Below are positions 9,448-18,243 of a stretch of 64,000 nucleotides of DNA, piece after piece. Numbering within the stretch: the stretch's first letter is position 1; each line of letters opens with the position of its first letter. The notes under the pieces are model-generated. The model saw nothing but the letters and a program-made list of their open reading frames with translations. It searched no databases and was not told where the DNA came from. Made by a program: the position numbers and the translations under genes. Where the stretch lies: contig NZ_JAFCJS010000001.1 of NCBI RefSeq assembly GCF_018130825.1, positions 1,674,001 to 1,738,000 of the forward strand, read 5' to 3'. The stretch is from Bradyrhizobium liaoningense. GTDB lineage: Bacteria; Pseudomonadota; Alphaproteobacteria; Rhizobiales; Xanthobacteraceae.

Positions 9448-9525
9448 CGTAGGGTGGGCAAAGGCGCAAAGCGCCGTGCCCACCACTGATGATTGGTGGG
9501 CACGCTTCGCTTTGCCCACCCTACG
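9448..9525. repeat. Long palindrome, type C (CGTAGGGTGGGCAAA...TTTGCCCACCCTACG)
   Basis: A hairpin with outer arms CGTAGGGTGGGCAAA/TTTGCCCACCCTACG and inner arms GTGCCCACCA/TGGTGGGCAC. The arms differ in the middle: the left has GGCGCAAAGCGCC, the right has GCTTCGC. It lies 17 bases past the TonB receptor stop, where it could end or stabilise that transcript. A second copy in the reverse arm order is at 39562-39652. Confidence 0.9.
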
Positions 9526-9542
9526 ACACTTGCCGACTTCAG

Positions 9543-11822
9543 CTACCACCGGTAGCTCAACGTCCCGATCACCTGACGCCGTGCGCTGGCGTAGCAATAG
9601 CCCGACTGGCAAGTGTCATACTTCTTGTCGAACAGGTTGGTGGCATTCACGCGCATATAGGCGCCGCGGAAGCTGCGGTCGAGCTTGCCGAGATCGTAGT
9701 CGATCACGGCGTCGAACAACGTGACAGCGGCGTTCTCGAACGTATTCTGGTCGTTGCCGAAGTTCGCGCCGATATAGCGCACGCCGAGGCCCAGTCCCAG
9801 CCCTTCCACGGGCATGCCGGACTGGAACGTGTACTTGCCGAATGCCGCGAACGAGTCTCTCGGAATGCCGGAATACTCGTTGCCGGTCGTATCGGTATTG
9901 CCACGCGTGATCACAACGTTGAGGTGGGTGTAGGCCGCCGTGAGATCGAAGCCCGGCTGGAGCGACAGCTTGGCCTCGAGCTCCACGCCCTTGGACTCGA
10001 TCTGTCCGGTTGCGGCCTGGAATGCAACCGCACTGGGATCGGTGCGCAGAACATTGTCCTGCTTGATGTCGAACACGGCGCCGGTCAGCAGCACTGGAAC
10101 GTGCGGCATCTGATACTTGATGCCCGCTTCGGTCTGCTCCCCGGTGGTCGGCTTGAACGTGGCACCCGTCACGTCGACCCCGGTTTGCGGGCTGAACGAC
10201 GTCGCATAGCTGACATAGGGCGCAACACCATTGTCGAAGACATAGCTCAGGCCCGCGCGGCCGGTGAAGGCCGAAGGCTCCGAGGTCTGCGGCGTTCCGT
10301 CCAGCGTCGTCGTCGTGCTCTGCGAGACCCAGCTCTGACGGCCATTGAGCGTCAGAATGAATCCACCGAGCCTGGCCTGTTCCTGCGCGTAGACTCCGAT
10401 CTCGTTGGTCGACTGCTTGGTGAAGATCGAGAATGCCGGCGTGGCGATCGCCTGCGTGCCGTAGTTCATGGTCGCAAGATTGAGATCGGGCGCCGGCCCG
10501 TACCCGATCTTGTCGTCGTAACGGGAATTGCTGTAGTCGACGCCGAACAGGACGGTGTTCTTGACCGCACCGAGCATGAACTTGGCTTCGGCCTGGTTGT
10601 CGAGGGTGGCGGTCTTGAAATTGTCGAGGATTCGCCAGGCCGAACGCGTCGCGGTTTGTGTCGCGAAGTCGAGACTATCGATCTGGGTATACTTCGCGTC
10701 GGTGTTGACCTGATAGAACCGGAAATTCTGCCGGACGGTCCAGGTGTCATTGACGTTGTGCTCGAACGCATAGCCGACGCGAAACTGCTTCTGGTCCATG
10801 GCGCTGAACGCCGGATCGTTCGAGTAGATGTTGGTCAGCTTGCCATCGGCCGTGCGCGCGTTGCCGATGCTCGCGGCGGTGCGGCTGGTCTGATATTCCC
10901 CGAGGATCGTGAACGTCGTATCGAGGTCCGGCTTCCAGGTCAGGGCAGGGGCGATATAGGCGCGGTCGTCGTCGTTGCCGGGAAACCAGGTTTTGGCGTC
11001 GCGCAGCAAGCCCGTCAGCCGGTAATACAATTGGTCGCTGCCGGGGACCGGTCCGCCGACGTCGAAGGCGCCCTGGTAGCGATCGTAATTGCCGGCCTGC
11101 AATTGCACCTCGCCGAACGCCGTCTGCGGCGGCCGCTTCGTCGTGACGTCGACGATGCCGCCGGGGGAGCCGAGCCCGTAGAGCCCGGACGCCGGCCCGC
11201 GGAGGATCGACACGCTCTCCAGCCCATAGGTCTCGATCTTGGGAATGGCGAAATTGCCGCCGCCCTGACGCAGGCCGTCGCGATAGATGCCTGTATAGGT
11301 CACGTCGAAGCCGCGGATGGAAAAGGCGTCGAAGCGCGGATCGTAACCGAACGCCGTGGTCGTGACGCCGGGCGTGTAGTTGACGGCGTCCTTCAGCGTC
11401 TGGACGTTACGATCCTCGAGCTCCTTCTTCGTCACGACCGAGAGGGATTGCGGCGTCTCGATCAACGGCGTGTTGGTCTTGGTGCCCGCAGTGCCGCTGG
11501 TCGCGACGTAACCTGTCGTCGCACCAGCCGCGCCTCCAGCCGCCTGCGGCGCGCGATTCTGATTGGCTGCCAAATTGCCCCGGCGATTCGCCGTGGCTGC
11601 GCGTTGCGACCGCGTGCGCTGATTGGACGCAGTGCTGCTGCTGCGCGCCTTCGGCGCGCTCGGCGCTTCGACGGTGACTGGCGGCAGGTTGCTGTTCTGG
11701 GCCTGCGCCTGGGAGGCCAGGATTTCAACAGATACGAATACGACCGAACCGAACATCGTGGCGTTGATCGCAGCTGCGCTTCCAAACCAACGATGTTTCC
11801 TCTCCGACAAAGCAACGCCCAC
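9543..11822 (-). CDS. TonB-dependent siderophore receptor
   Basis: An outer-membrane receptor of about 760 residues. After a hydrophobic export segment ending at SQAQAQ comes an Ala/Asn/Arg-rich linker, then the plug domain (TPQSLSVVTKKELEDRN, ALKDAVNYTPGV-like text, SIRGFDV, ILRGPASGLYGLGSPGGIVD). A 22-strand barrel follows, ending in NLFDKKYDTC and the terminal aromatic SYRW. The family takes up ferric siderophores of the ferrichrome or hydroxamate kind. I chose GTG 11822, which has GGGGAT upstream; an ATG at 11888 without a Shine-Dalgarno sequence, or ATG 11756, are alternatives. No exbB/exbD/tonB or siderophore ABC genes are adjacent, and no clear Fur or Irr box was found. Confidence 0.93.
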   Translation of the reverse strand: MGVALSERKHRWFGSAAAINATMFGSVVFVSVEILASQAQAQNSNLPPVTVEAPSAPKARSSSTASNQRTRSQRAATANRRGNLAANQNRAPQAAGGAAGATTGYVATSGTAGTKTNTPLIETPQSLSVVTKKELEDRNVQTLKDAVNYTPGVTTTAFGYDPRFDAFSIRGFDVTYTGIYRDGLRQGGGNFAIPKIETYGLESVSILRGPASGLYGLGSPGGIVDVTTKRPPQTAFGEVQLQAGNYDRYQGAFDVGGPVPGSDQLYYRLTGLLRDAKTWFPGNDDDRAYIAPALTWKPDLDTTFTILGEYQTSRTAASIGNARTADGKLTNIYSNDPAFSAMDQKQFRVGYAFEHNVNDTWTVRQNFRFYQVNTDAKYTQIDSLDFATQTATRSAWRILDNFKTATLDNQAEAKFMLGAVKNTVLFGVDYSNSRYDDKIGYGPAPDLNLATMNYGTQAIATPAFSIFTKQSTNEIGVYAQEQARLGGFILTLNGRQSWVSQSTTTTLDGTPQTSEPSAFTGRAGLSYVFDNGVAPYVSYATSFSPQTGVDVTGATFKPTTGEQTEAGIKYQMPHVPVLLTGAVFDIKQDNVLRTDPSAVAFQAATGQIESKGVELEAKLSLQPGFDLTAAYTHLNVVITRGNTDTTGNEYSGIPRDSFAAFGKYTFQSGMPVEGLGLGLGVRYIGANFGNDQNTFENAAVTLFDAVIDYDLGKLDRSFRGAYMRVNATNLFDKKYDTCQSGYCYASARRQVIGTLSYRW

Positions 11823-12102
11823 CGATGATGATCCCCAATTTCGCCGAACTGATATCGATCGAACGCGCGCAACTGCATGCTGGCGCACGTCGAACGACGC
11901 GGACTTCTATTGGTGACGCGATCGGAATTCCACACGCGCAAAATAGAATTGCTTGAAGTTGCGATGAGCGAATTTGGAATGGTTCAAGATGAGTGTGGAG
12001 AACGTCGAGCCGCGTGCGGCAGATGCGCACACGCGGACATCATATCCGCTGACGCGCGATTGCCGGCTTTCGAGCGGCGGAATATCAGGGTATGCGACAG
12101 CA

Positions 12103-12135
12103 TAGCCATCGTCTCGCTCAGCGAGACGATGGCTA
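12103..12135. terminator. Perfect hairpin downstream of the small exported-protein gene
   Basis: The sequence TAGCCATCGTCTCGCT is followed after one base by its exact reverse complement, giving a stem of about 15 pairs with a tiny loop. It lies 18 bases past the stop of the minus-strand gene at 12153. There is no T-run on either side, so it may work as an mRNA 3' stabiliser or a weak terminator rather than a classical intrinsic terminator. Confidence 0.6.
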
Positions 12136-12152
12136 GAGTTTCCGCAAGCCGG

Positions 12153-12521
12153 TCACCACGAGATCGGGATTCTCTGCACGAACCCGCCCAGATCCGAGTC
12201 GGGGCTGAGCGGCTGGCGATCGAGCGGCCGGTTGTTGTTCTCGCGCGCGAACGTGGTGCCGGGCGGCAAGGCGTAGTCGCTGAACTTGCGCTCGCCGGGG
12301 AGCAGCTCGGTCCCTCCATCCAGCCAGGACCGCTTGCTGACATAGATGCGCGTGTGCGGACCGGACTGATAGGACTGGTTGGGGCCGTGCGGCCCGTACT
12401 CATAGACCGTATTTTGTGTTGTCTGTTGTCGATCGCGCTTGCCGGTGGTCGCGGCGTGAGCGGCCAAGGTCGAGGCGAGGAAGGCGACCAGCACCGTTCT
12501 GGTCATGACAAGCGTGTTCAT
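12153..12521 (-). CDS. Small exported protein of unknown function
   Basis: A 122-residue protein with an N-terminal signal peptide (MTRTVLVAFLASTLAAHA; ATG 12506 would give a more usual start than ATG 12521). The mature part is polar and rich in Gly, Pro and Tyr (VYEYGPHGPNQSYQSGPHTRIYV), and ends in FVQRIPISW. I recognise no domain. It is a single-gene unit between the TonB receptor and bamA, closed by the hairpin at 12103-12135. It is probably periplasmic. Confidence 0.7.
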   Translation of the reverse strand: MNTLVMTRTVLVAFLASTLAAHAATTGKRDRQQTTQNTVYEYGPHGPNQSYQSGPHTRIYVSKRSWLDGGTELLPGERKFSDYALPPGTTFARENNNRPLDRQPLSPDSDLGGFVQRIPISW

Positions 12522-12817
12522 CGACGAATACCCATGCGAGTTCCTGATGTCGCCGCCTCTCGCATCGGCTTAAGTCTGTGTAAAGAATCCGGGCGTTGCG
12601 CGATGTTGCTGAAGGCCTGCATGGGCAAGCCGTGTTCGCAGCGGGCTCGATGCCGTTCAGTCACCGCGGCCGGCACGCCCGATCGCCATGGCTGCTACGA
12701 TTGCGTGCCGATCCGCCAATCAAATTGAACGACCAGAAACAATGCAGCAATCACAAAGCCACACCGCGGCCACAGCCGTCTCGTTTCAGAGCAGGCTAGG
12801 TGCTCTTGAGGTGTGGA

Positions 12818-15331
12818 ATGTCGTTTTTGCGGCCCTGGCTGATCGCGGTGGTGATGTGCGGTGTATCGATTGCGAGTTCAGTCCCTGTCGCGCTGCTGCC
12901 GCAGCCGGCGGCTGCGCAGGCGGTGGAGACGATCGTCGTCGAGGGCAATCGCCGCGTCGAGGCCGAAACCGTGCGCTCCTACTTCAGGCCCGGGCCGGGC
13001 GGGCGTCTGGATCAACCGGCGATCGATGAAGGTCTCAAGGCGTTGATCGCGACAGGCTTATTCCAGGACGTGAAGATCAACCAGGCTGGCGGCCGAATCG
13101 TCGTGTCGGTGGTCGAGAATTCCGTGATCGGGCGCATCGCCTTCGAGGGCAACAAGAAGATCAAGGACGAGCAGCTCTCGGCCGAGATCCAGTCCAAGCC
13201 GCGGGGGACCTTCTCGCGGGCGCTGGTGCAGTCCGACACGCTGCGAATCGCCGAGATCTACCGCCGCTCCGGCCGCTACGACGTGCGCGTCACGCCCGAG
13301 GTCATCGAGCAGCCGAGCAACCGCGTCGATCTCATCTTCACGATCGTCGAGGGCGTCAAGACCGGCGTGAAGTCGGTCGAGTTCATCGGCAACAGCGCCT
13401 ACTCGGCCGCGCGCCTGCGCGACGTGATCAAGACTCATGAGAGCAATCTGCTCAGCTTCCTCGGCAACAACGACATCTACGACCCCGACCGCATCGAGGC
13501 CGATCGCGACCTCATCCGCCGCTTCTACCTCAAGAACGGCTTCGCTGATGCCCAGGTCGTGGCCGCGCTCACCGAATACGATCCGGAGAAGAAGGGCTTC
13601 AACGTCACCTTCAAGATCGAGGAGGGCCAGCAGTATCGCGTCGGTTCGGTCGATTTCCGCTCCAGCATCGCCAATTTCGACGCGACCTCGATGCGCTCCT
13701 ATTCGCGCGTCGGTGTCGGTTCGCTCTACAACGTAGAATCGGTCGAGAAGTCGACCGAGGAGATGCAGATCGAGGCCTCTCGTCGCGGCTACGCCTTCGC
13801 CGTGGTGCGGCCGAGCGGTGACCGCAACTTCGAGGCGCACACCGTGTCCGTCGTGTTCAACATCGACGAGGGCCCGCGCACCTATATCGAGCGCATCAAT
13901 CTGCGTGGCAACACCCGCACGCGGGACTACGTCATCCGCCGCGAGTTCGACATCTCGGAAGGCGATGCCTACAACCGCGCGCTGGTCGACCGTGCCGAGC
14001 GGCGCCTGAAGAACCTGGACTATTTCAAGAGCGTCAAGATCGTCACCGAGCCGGGCTCCTCCAGCGATCGCGTCGTCCTGGTCGTCGACATGGAGGAGAA
14101 GTCGACCGGCGACTTCTCGATCTCCGGCGGCTATTCCACGACCGACGGTGCGCTGGCAGAGGTCTCGGTCTCCGAGCGCAACCTGCTCGGCAAGGGCCTC
14201 TACGCCAAGGCGTCCGTCAGCTACGGCCAGTATTCGCGCGGCATCTCGCTGTCCTTCGTCGAGCCGTATCTGCTCGACTACCGGCTGGCGCTCGGCTTCG
14301 ACACCTACTGGCGCCAGCAATTGTCGAACAGCTATACGAGCTACGGCGTGACGACGCTGGGCTTCTCGCCGCGCCTGGGCTTTGCACTGCGCGAGGATCT
14401 CTCGCTCCAGCTCCGCTACTCGCTCTATCAGCAGAGCATCACGCTCGCGAGCGCCTACAATAACTGCAACAACAACGCGTCGAATACCTCGCTCGCCTAC
14501 AACCCGACGCCGGCCTACATCAAGAATGTCCTGGGCGGCGTGGACCCGACCAATGCCACGGATTCCGGCGTCTATGGCTATGGCTGCTACGGCGACGGCG
14601 AGTCGAGCCTGCCGGTCCGGAAAGAACTGGCGAACGGCGCGACCTGGACGTCGGCGCTCGGCTACACGCTGAACTACAACACGCTCGACAACACCAAGAA
14701 CCCCACGGACGGATTGCTGGTCGACTTCCGCCAGGATTTCGCCGGTGTCGGCGGCGACGTCACCTATCTCAAGACCGCGGTGGATACCAAGTACTACACG
14801 CCGCTGGTGTCCGAGATCGTCAACGTGATCCACCTGCAGGGCGGCATCCTCAACAAGATCGGCAACAACGATCTGCGCATGCTCGATCACTTCCAGATGG
14901 GCCCGAACCTCGTGCGCGGCTTCGCCTCCAACGGCATCGGCCCGCGCGACATCACCTACTACAATTACGGCGCGAGCGGTGATGCGCTCGGCGGCACGAA
15001 ATACTGGGGCGCGTCCATGGAATTGCAGATGCCGTTCTGGTTCCTGCCGAAGGAGGTCGGCCTGAAGGGCGCGGTCTACGCCGACGCCGGTTCGCTCTGG
15101 GGCTATCAGGGGCCGACGTCGTGGACGGCCACGGGCGAGGTCAACACCAAGGCCTGTCCGACCTGCGGACTGCAATATGATGACGGCAACGTGGTGCGCT
15201 CCTCGGTCGGCGTCGGCCTGATCTGGGCCTCGCCGTTCGGACCCCTGCGCTTCGACTACGCTGTGCCGATCACGAAGGGCAAATACGACATGGTCCAGGA
15301 GTTCAGGTTCGGAGGGGGCACCTCGTTCTAG
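12818..15331 (+). CDS. bamA: Outer-membrane assembly factor BamA (stand-alone copy)
   Basis: An 837-residue Omp85 protein: signal peptide ending PAAAQA, five POTRA domains (first at VETIVVEGNRRVEAETV, last near RTYIERINLRGNTRTRD) and a 16-stranded barrel. It has the conserved loop-6 motif VRGF (NLVRGFASNGIGPRD) and the C-terminal ending EFRFGGGTSF with terminal Phe. BamA inserts beta-barrel proteins into the outer membrane. ATG 12818 has GAGG seven bases upstream and begins a proper signal peptide; GTG 12800 is less likely. The gene has no rseP, lpxD, fabZ or lpxA neighbours, unlike the usual alphaproteobacterial bamA, so it may be a second copy. Confidence 0.95.
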   Translation: MSFLRPWLIAVVMCGVSIASSVPVALLPQPAAAQAVETIVVEGNRRVEAETVRSYFRPGPGGRLDQPAIDEGLKALIATGLFQDVKINQAGGRIVVSVVENSVIGRIAFEGNKKIKDEQLSAEIQSKPRGTFSRALVQSDTLRIAEIYRRSGRYDVRVTPEVIEQPSNRVDLIFTIVEGVKTGVKSVEFIGNSAYSAARLRDVIKTHESNLLSFLGNNDIYDPDRIEADRDLIRRFYLKNGFADAQVVAALTEYDPEKKGFNVTFKIEEGQQYRVGSVDFRSSIANFDATSMRSYSRVGVGSLYNVESVEKSTEEMQIEASRRGYAFAVVRPSGDRNFEAHTVSVVFNIDEGPRTYIERINLRGNTRTRDYVIRREFDISEGDAYNRALVDRAERRLKNLDYFKSVKIVTEPGSSSDRVVLVVDMEEKSTGDFSISGGYSTTDGALAEVSVSERNLLGKGLYAKASVSYGQYSRGISLSFVEPYLLDYRLALGFDTYWRQQLSNSYTSYGVTTLGFSPRLGFALREDLSLQLRYSLYQQSITLASAYNNCNNNASNTSLAYNPTPAYIKNVLGGVDPTNATDSGVYGYGCYGDGESSLPVRKELANGATWTSALGYTLNYNTLDNTKNPTDGLLVDFRQDFAGVGGDVTYLKTAVDTKYYTPLVSEIVNVIHLQGGILNKIGNNDLRMLDHFQMGPNLVRGFASNGIGPRDITYYNYGASGDALGGTKYWGASMELQMPFWFLPKEVGLKGAVYADAGSLWGYQGPTSWTATGEVNTKACPTCGLQYDDGNVVRSSVGVGLIWASPFGPLRFDYAVPITKGKYDMVQEFRFGGGTSF

Positions 15332-15501
15332 CGCTGCGCGCCGGCCGCGGAAAGTTCCCGCATCTGTCGTGCATTTGTGAAAATCTGTGATGAGCCTCCC
15401 GTGCGCCTGCGTGGACAGTCGTTGCCGGATGTCCGATAATACGCCGTGGAAATTGCGGGACGCTGTGGCCTGCACTTGGACTGCCACAGAAGGGCTGACC
15501 G

Positions 15502-16434
15502 ATGACACAGGCAGGCGCCTACGGACAGAGGCTCGGGCATTTCCTGCGCTTGAAGGATGCGCCGCCCGCGCTGGTGGCGCGGTCGCTGCACAGCGCCGAG
15601 CTCGCCGTTACCGAGACGCGGAATGACCGCCCGGTGCCTGGTCTGTCCGGCTCGCTGGCGGCTGAAGACGCCTTTCTCGTCAGCCTGAAGCTTCACGATT
15701 ATCCTGACTGCGAGCTCTGGGAGCGCGGCAAATCCATCATGAAGGCGGACGTCCGCGCCGGCACAACCTACCTCTATGACCTCAAGCACGATCCGCGCTA
15801 CGTCATCGACAAGCCGTTCCACTCGCTGTTCTTCTATATTCCACGCTCGGCGCTCGACGGCATCGCCCGCCAGAGCAATGCGCCGCGGGTCGACCAGCTC
15901 GACTGCCAGGTCGGTGTTGGCCATGACGATGCAATCGTCCGCCACATCGGCGCATCGCTGCAGGACGGGCTGCGTCGGCCGGACGAGGCCAACCAGCTCT
16001 TCGTCGATCACATGATGCTCGCGCTGACCGCTCATGTCGCCCGGACCTATGGCGGACTTCAGCGCCCGGCCGGACTTGCGCGCGGAGGGCTCGCGCCGTG
16101 GCAGGCGAAACGCGCCTGCGAGCGGCTCGAATCGGACCTCGGCGGCAAGCTTTCGCTGGAGAAGATTGCGGCCGAGCTCGATCTGTCGGTCAGCCATTTC
16201 TCGCGCGCATTTCGAATCTCCGTCGGCATGCCGCCGCACCAATGGCTGCTGCATCAGCGCGTGAAGGCGGCCAAGCAGTTGATGGGCGTCCGCGACCTGC
16301 CGCTGTCGGAGATCGCGATCTCGGCCGGGTTCGCCAACCAGAGCCACTTCACGCGCGTGTTCTCCGCGATCGCCGGTCTCAGCCCCGCAGCGTGGCGCCG
16401 CGAGGCGCTCGACGCCTCAGGCGGCGAGGGGTGA
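15502..16434 (+). CDS. AraC-family transcriptional regulator
   Basis: A 310-residue protein with an N-terminal ligand-sensing region of about 190 residues and a C-terminal double helix-turn-helix (LSLEKIAAELDLSVSHFSRAF and LSEIAISAGFANQSHFTRVF, then GLSPAAWR). It converges with the catalase-like gene, the stops being 18 bases apart, and follows bamA by 170 bases. The inducer and targets are unknown. AraC proteins near catalase-like genes sometimes control aromatic or stress functions, but nothing here proves that. Confidence 0.92.
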   Translation: MTQAGAYGQRLGHFLRLKDAPPALVARSLHSAELAVTETRNDRPVPGLSGSLAAEDAFLVSLKLHDYPDCELWERGKSIMKADVRAGTTYLYDLKHDPRYVIDKPFHSLFFYIPRSALDGIARQSNAPRVDQLDCQVGVGHDDAIVRHIGASLQDGLRRPDEANQLFVDHMMLALTAHVARTYGGLQRPAGLARGGLAPWQAKRACERLESDLGGKLSLEKIAAELDLSVSHFSRAFRISVGMPPHQWLLHQRVKAAKQLMGVRDLPLSEIAISAGFANQSHFTRVFSAIAGLSPAAWRREALDASGGEG

Positions 16435-16452
16435 CGCGCGCGAAGCTGGCAC

Positions 16453-17373
16453 TCAGCGTCGTTTTGCAAGTGAGATGGTGTAGGCCGCGCGCCGCGCCGC
16501 AAAGATCTCGTCCGGCGGGTGGCCGATGCCGTCGGCGAGGTTGGCCGGATTGAAGATGGAGCCGTCGCAGGCCTGATCCGGTTCGAAGCCTGTGATCACG
16601 ATCGTGCCGAGCCGCACTTCCTCGCGATGATCCTCATCCGGCCAGCGCATGGTCACGTCCATTGTGGGATCGCCGGGTCGATCGAGCAGCGCCATGACGT
16701 TGAAGCGGACATGGCCGCCAGCGATCCGGCCGCCCAGATCGTCGCGCAGGAAATCGGCCGGCTTCGTCCTGGCCTCCTCGGCGCTCAGCGCGATCTCGCC
16801 GCGGGCCGGGACCACCTTGAACTTGATGAATCGCGTCTCATTCTCCGCATTGGTCGCTGGAAAGGAGTGCACGCCCCAATAGGTCGTGCCGGCAAGGCTG
16901 CCGGGCAGCGGACGCGCGGCAATGTAGCTCGCCTGGTTGAGCGTCTCCGGATTGGCCGCCGAGAACGCCTCGACCTTGGCCATATCCGGCTTGCCATCCG
17001 GCCCCGGCATGCGCGCCTCGAGGAAGGCCAGCATCTGGTCGAGCGTTCGCGCAAAATGCACGGGTGCGCTCTCCACCAGGATATCCGAGCGGTGATCGTC
17101 GTCGCCGAGCTTGAAGCTGAAGCCACGCAGCACCAGATTGTTGGTGTCAGCGACGGCAGGGTTGCCGCCGCCGACCGAGAAGCGTGCCAGCACGCGCGAT
17201 GGTTTGGTAAAACTCTGAGATCTCGTGACTTCGCCCGCGCGGTCCGACGGCGTGTAGGTGCCGCGAACGCACCAGCCCTTGGCAAAGCTGGCGCGGACCT
17301 TCGGCGGATTGCCGGCGACCGCCTTCAGGGCTTCGACGATCGAAACAGGCGTCGCGGCGGAGACATCGGGCAT
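16453..17373 (-). CDS. Catalase-fold protein (SrpA-like) lacking the distal histidine
   Basis: About 306 residues, the size of small catalase-family peroxidases. Family text is clear: RVLARFSVGGGNP, RGFSFKLG, TYWGVHSF and a C-terminal FNPANLADGI...ARRAAY in which the Arg-x-x-x-Tyr haem ligand is kept. In the N-terminal motif normally written HAKG the sequence is SFAKG, so the His needed for peroxide cleavage is replaced by Phe30. I chose ATG 17373 because AGAAGG sits five bases before it; a TTG directly after the preceding stop (17514) would add 47 residues. The gene follows the phosphoribosyltransferase on the same strand. Confidence 0.85.
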   Translation of the reverse strand: MPDVSAATPVSIVEALKAVAGNPPKVRASFAKGWCVRGTYTPSDRAGEVTRSQSFTKPSRVLARFSVGGGNPAVADTNNLVLRGFSFKLGDDDHRSDILVESAPVHFARTLDQMLAFLEARMPGPDGKPDMAKVEAFSAANPETLNQASYIAARPLPGSLAGTTYWGVHSFPATNAENETRFIKFKVVPARGEIALSAEEARTKPADFLRDDLGGRIAGGHVRFNVMALLDRPGDPTMDVTMRWPDEDHREEVRLGTIVITGFEPDQACDGSIFNPANLADGIGHPPDEIFAARRAAYTISLAKRR

Positions 17374-17514
17374 GTAAACCTTCTCGCGTGGGGCGAGCAG
17401 GCTAGGTGTTGTGCGAACCAGCGTCTTGCCCAAAGCGGCCGGGATTTGCCCGATCCTGCTCAAGACAACCTGCCTTGCGGCGTCCGGGAACGTTACGATC
17501 GGCGCCCCGGCCAA

Positions 17515-18228
17515 TCAGGGAATGGCAGGCTGCGTCTCGACGAGCGGCATCCAGCCGGCCTCGCTACGCTGGAATAGCGGGCAGCCGTAGACGGCGCGAA
17601 CCGGAAGCGCCGCGACCAGGGCCTGCCAGCGATTGGTCTGCTTCATCGCGACGACCATGCCGGCGATGTCGACGCCAATCTTCTGCAGCAGCCGCACGGC
17701 GGCGATCGCCGTCGTTCCGGTCGAGATCGCATCATCGACCAGCACGACCCGGCGTCCCTCGAGCAGCGGCAGCAGGTTCGGATCCAGCCGCAGCCTCTTG
17801 CCGGCCTCGGGGCTTGTGATCGAAGTGACGGGCTCGGACAGCGCGTCGTCGTACCAGAACTTGCGCGAATAGCCGAGCGGGACATAGCGCGGCTGTCCGA
17901 ACCGTTCGGCGACCAGCGACGCGAAGGCAAGACCGAGGGTCGGCAGTCCCACGATGATCTCGGCGTCGAATGCGCGCGCCTGTGTCGCCATGTGGTCGGC
18001 GAGCGTCGCGACAACGAGGTGCGAGGCCTGGTTGGCGATGAGCGAGGCGACCGCGTGATCGCCATCGGGTAGTCGGCGCAACGGCAGGACCAGGATGCGG
18101 CCGCAGGGCAGGGTGACAGGGTAGCCGAAGCGATAGGGTGCCGTTGCCGAGAAGCGCGCCGGGACGTCCGGCGTCAATTCCTGCCAATAGCCGGTTGTCG
18201 TCTCGGTATAAGCTTCGCCCGCGGTCAT
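17515..18228 (-). CDS. Phosphoribosyltransferase-domain protein
   Basis: A 237-residue protein with the PRPP-binding loop VVLVDDAISTGTTA near residues 160-173, preceded by an N-terminal part unlike plain type I enzymes. The family moves phosphoribose between PRPP and nitrogenous bases, although some members are regulatory. It starts 15 bases after the M20 amidohydrolase stop and is probably co-transcribed with it and the ABC transporter. This context suggests salvage or breakdown of a ring compound such as a pyrimidine, hydantoin or imidazole derivative, which is an inference. Confidence 0.85.
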   Translation of the reverse strand: MTAGEAYTETTTGYWQELTPDVPARFSATAPYRFGYPVTLPCGRILVLPLRRLPDGDHAVASLIANQASHLVVATLADHMATQARAFDAEIIVGLPTLGLAFASLVAERFGQPRYVPLGYSRKFWYDDALSEPVTSITSPEAGKRLRLDPNLLPLLEGRRVVLVDDAISTGTTAIAAVRLLQKIGVDIAGMVVAMKQTNRWQALVAALPVRAVYGCPLFQRSEAGWMPLVETQPAIP

Positions 18229-18243
18229 GCCGGCATCGGCCGC

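Noticed and set aside
9543..11822. The TonB receptor as a lanthanide receptor (LutH)
   Set aside because: Its text is that of ferric-siderophore receptors and it lies 47 kb from lanM, so a lanthanide role has no support here.
11823..12102. A possible iron-control (Irr/Fur-like) box upstream of the TonB receptor (AGAATTGCTTGAA region near 11946)
   Set aside because: Only a weak half-match; no symmetric element could be seen.
13058..15508. An open frame of about 816 codons opposite bamA
   Set aside because: It is a mirror of the bamA reading frame in GC-rich DNA, with His/Asp/Arg-rich text and no domain; bamA has clear POTRA and barrel motifs.
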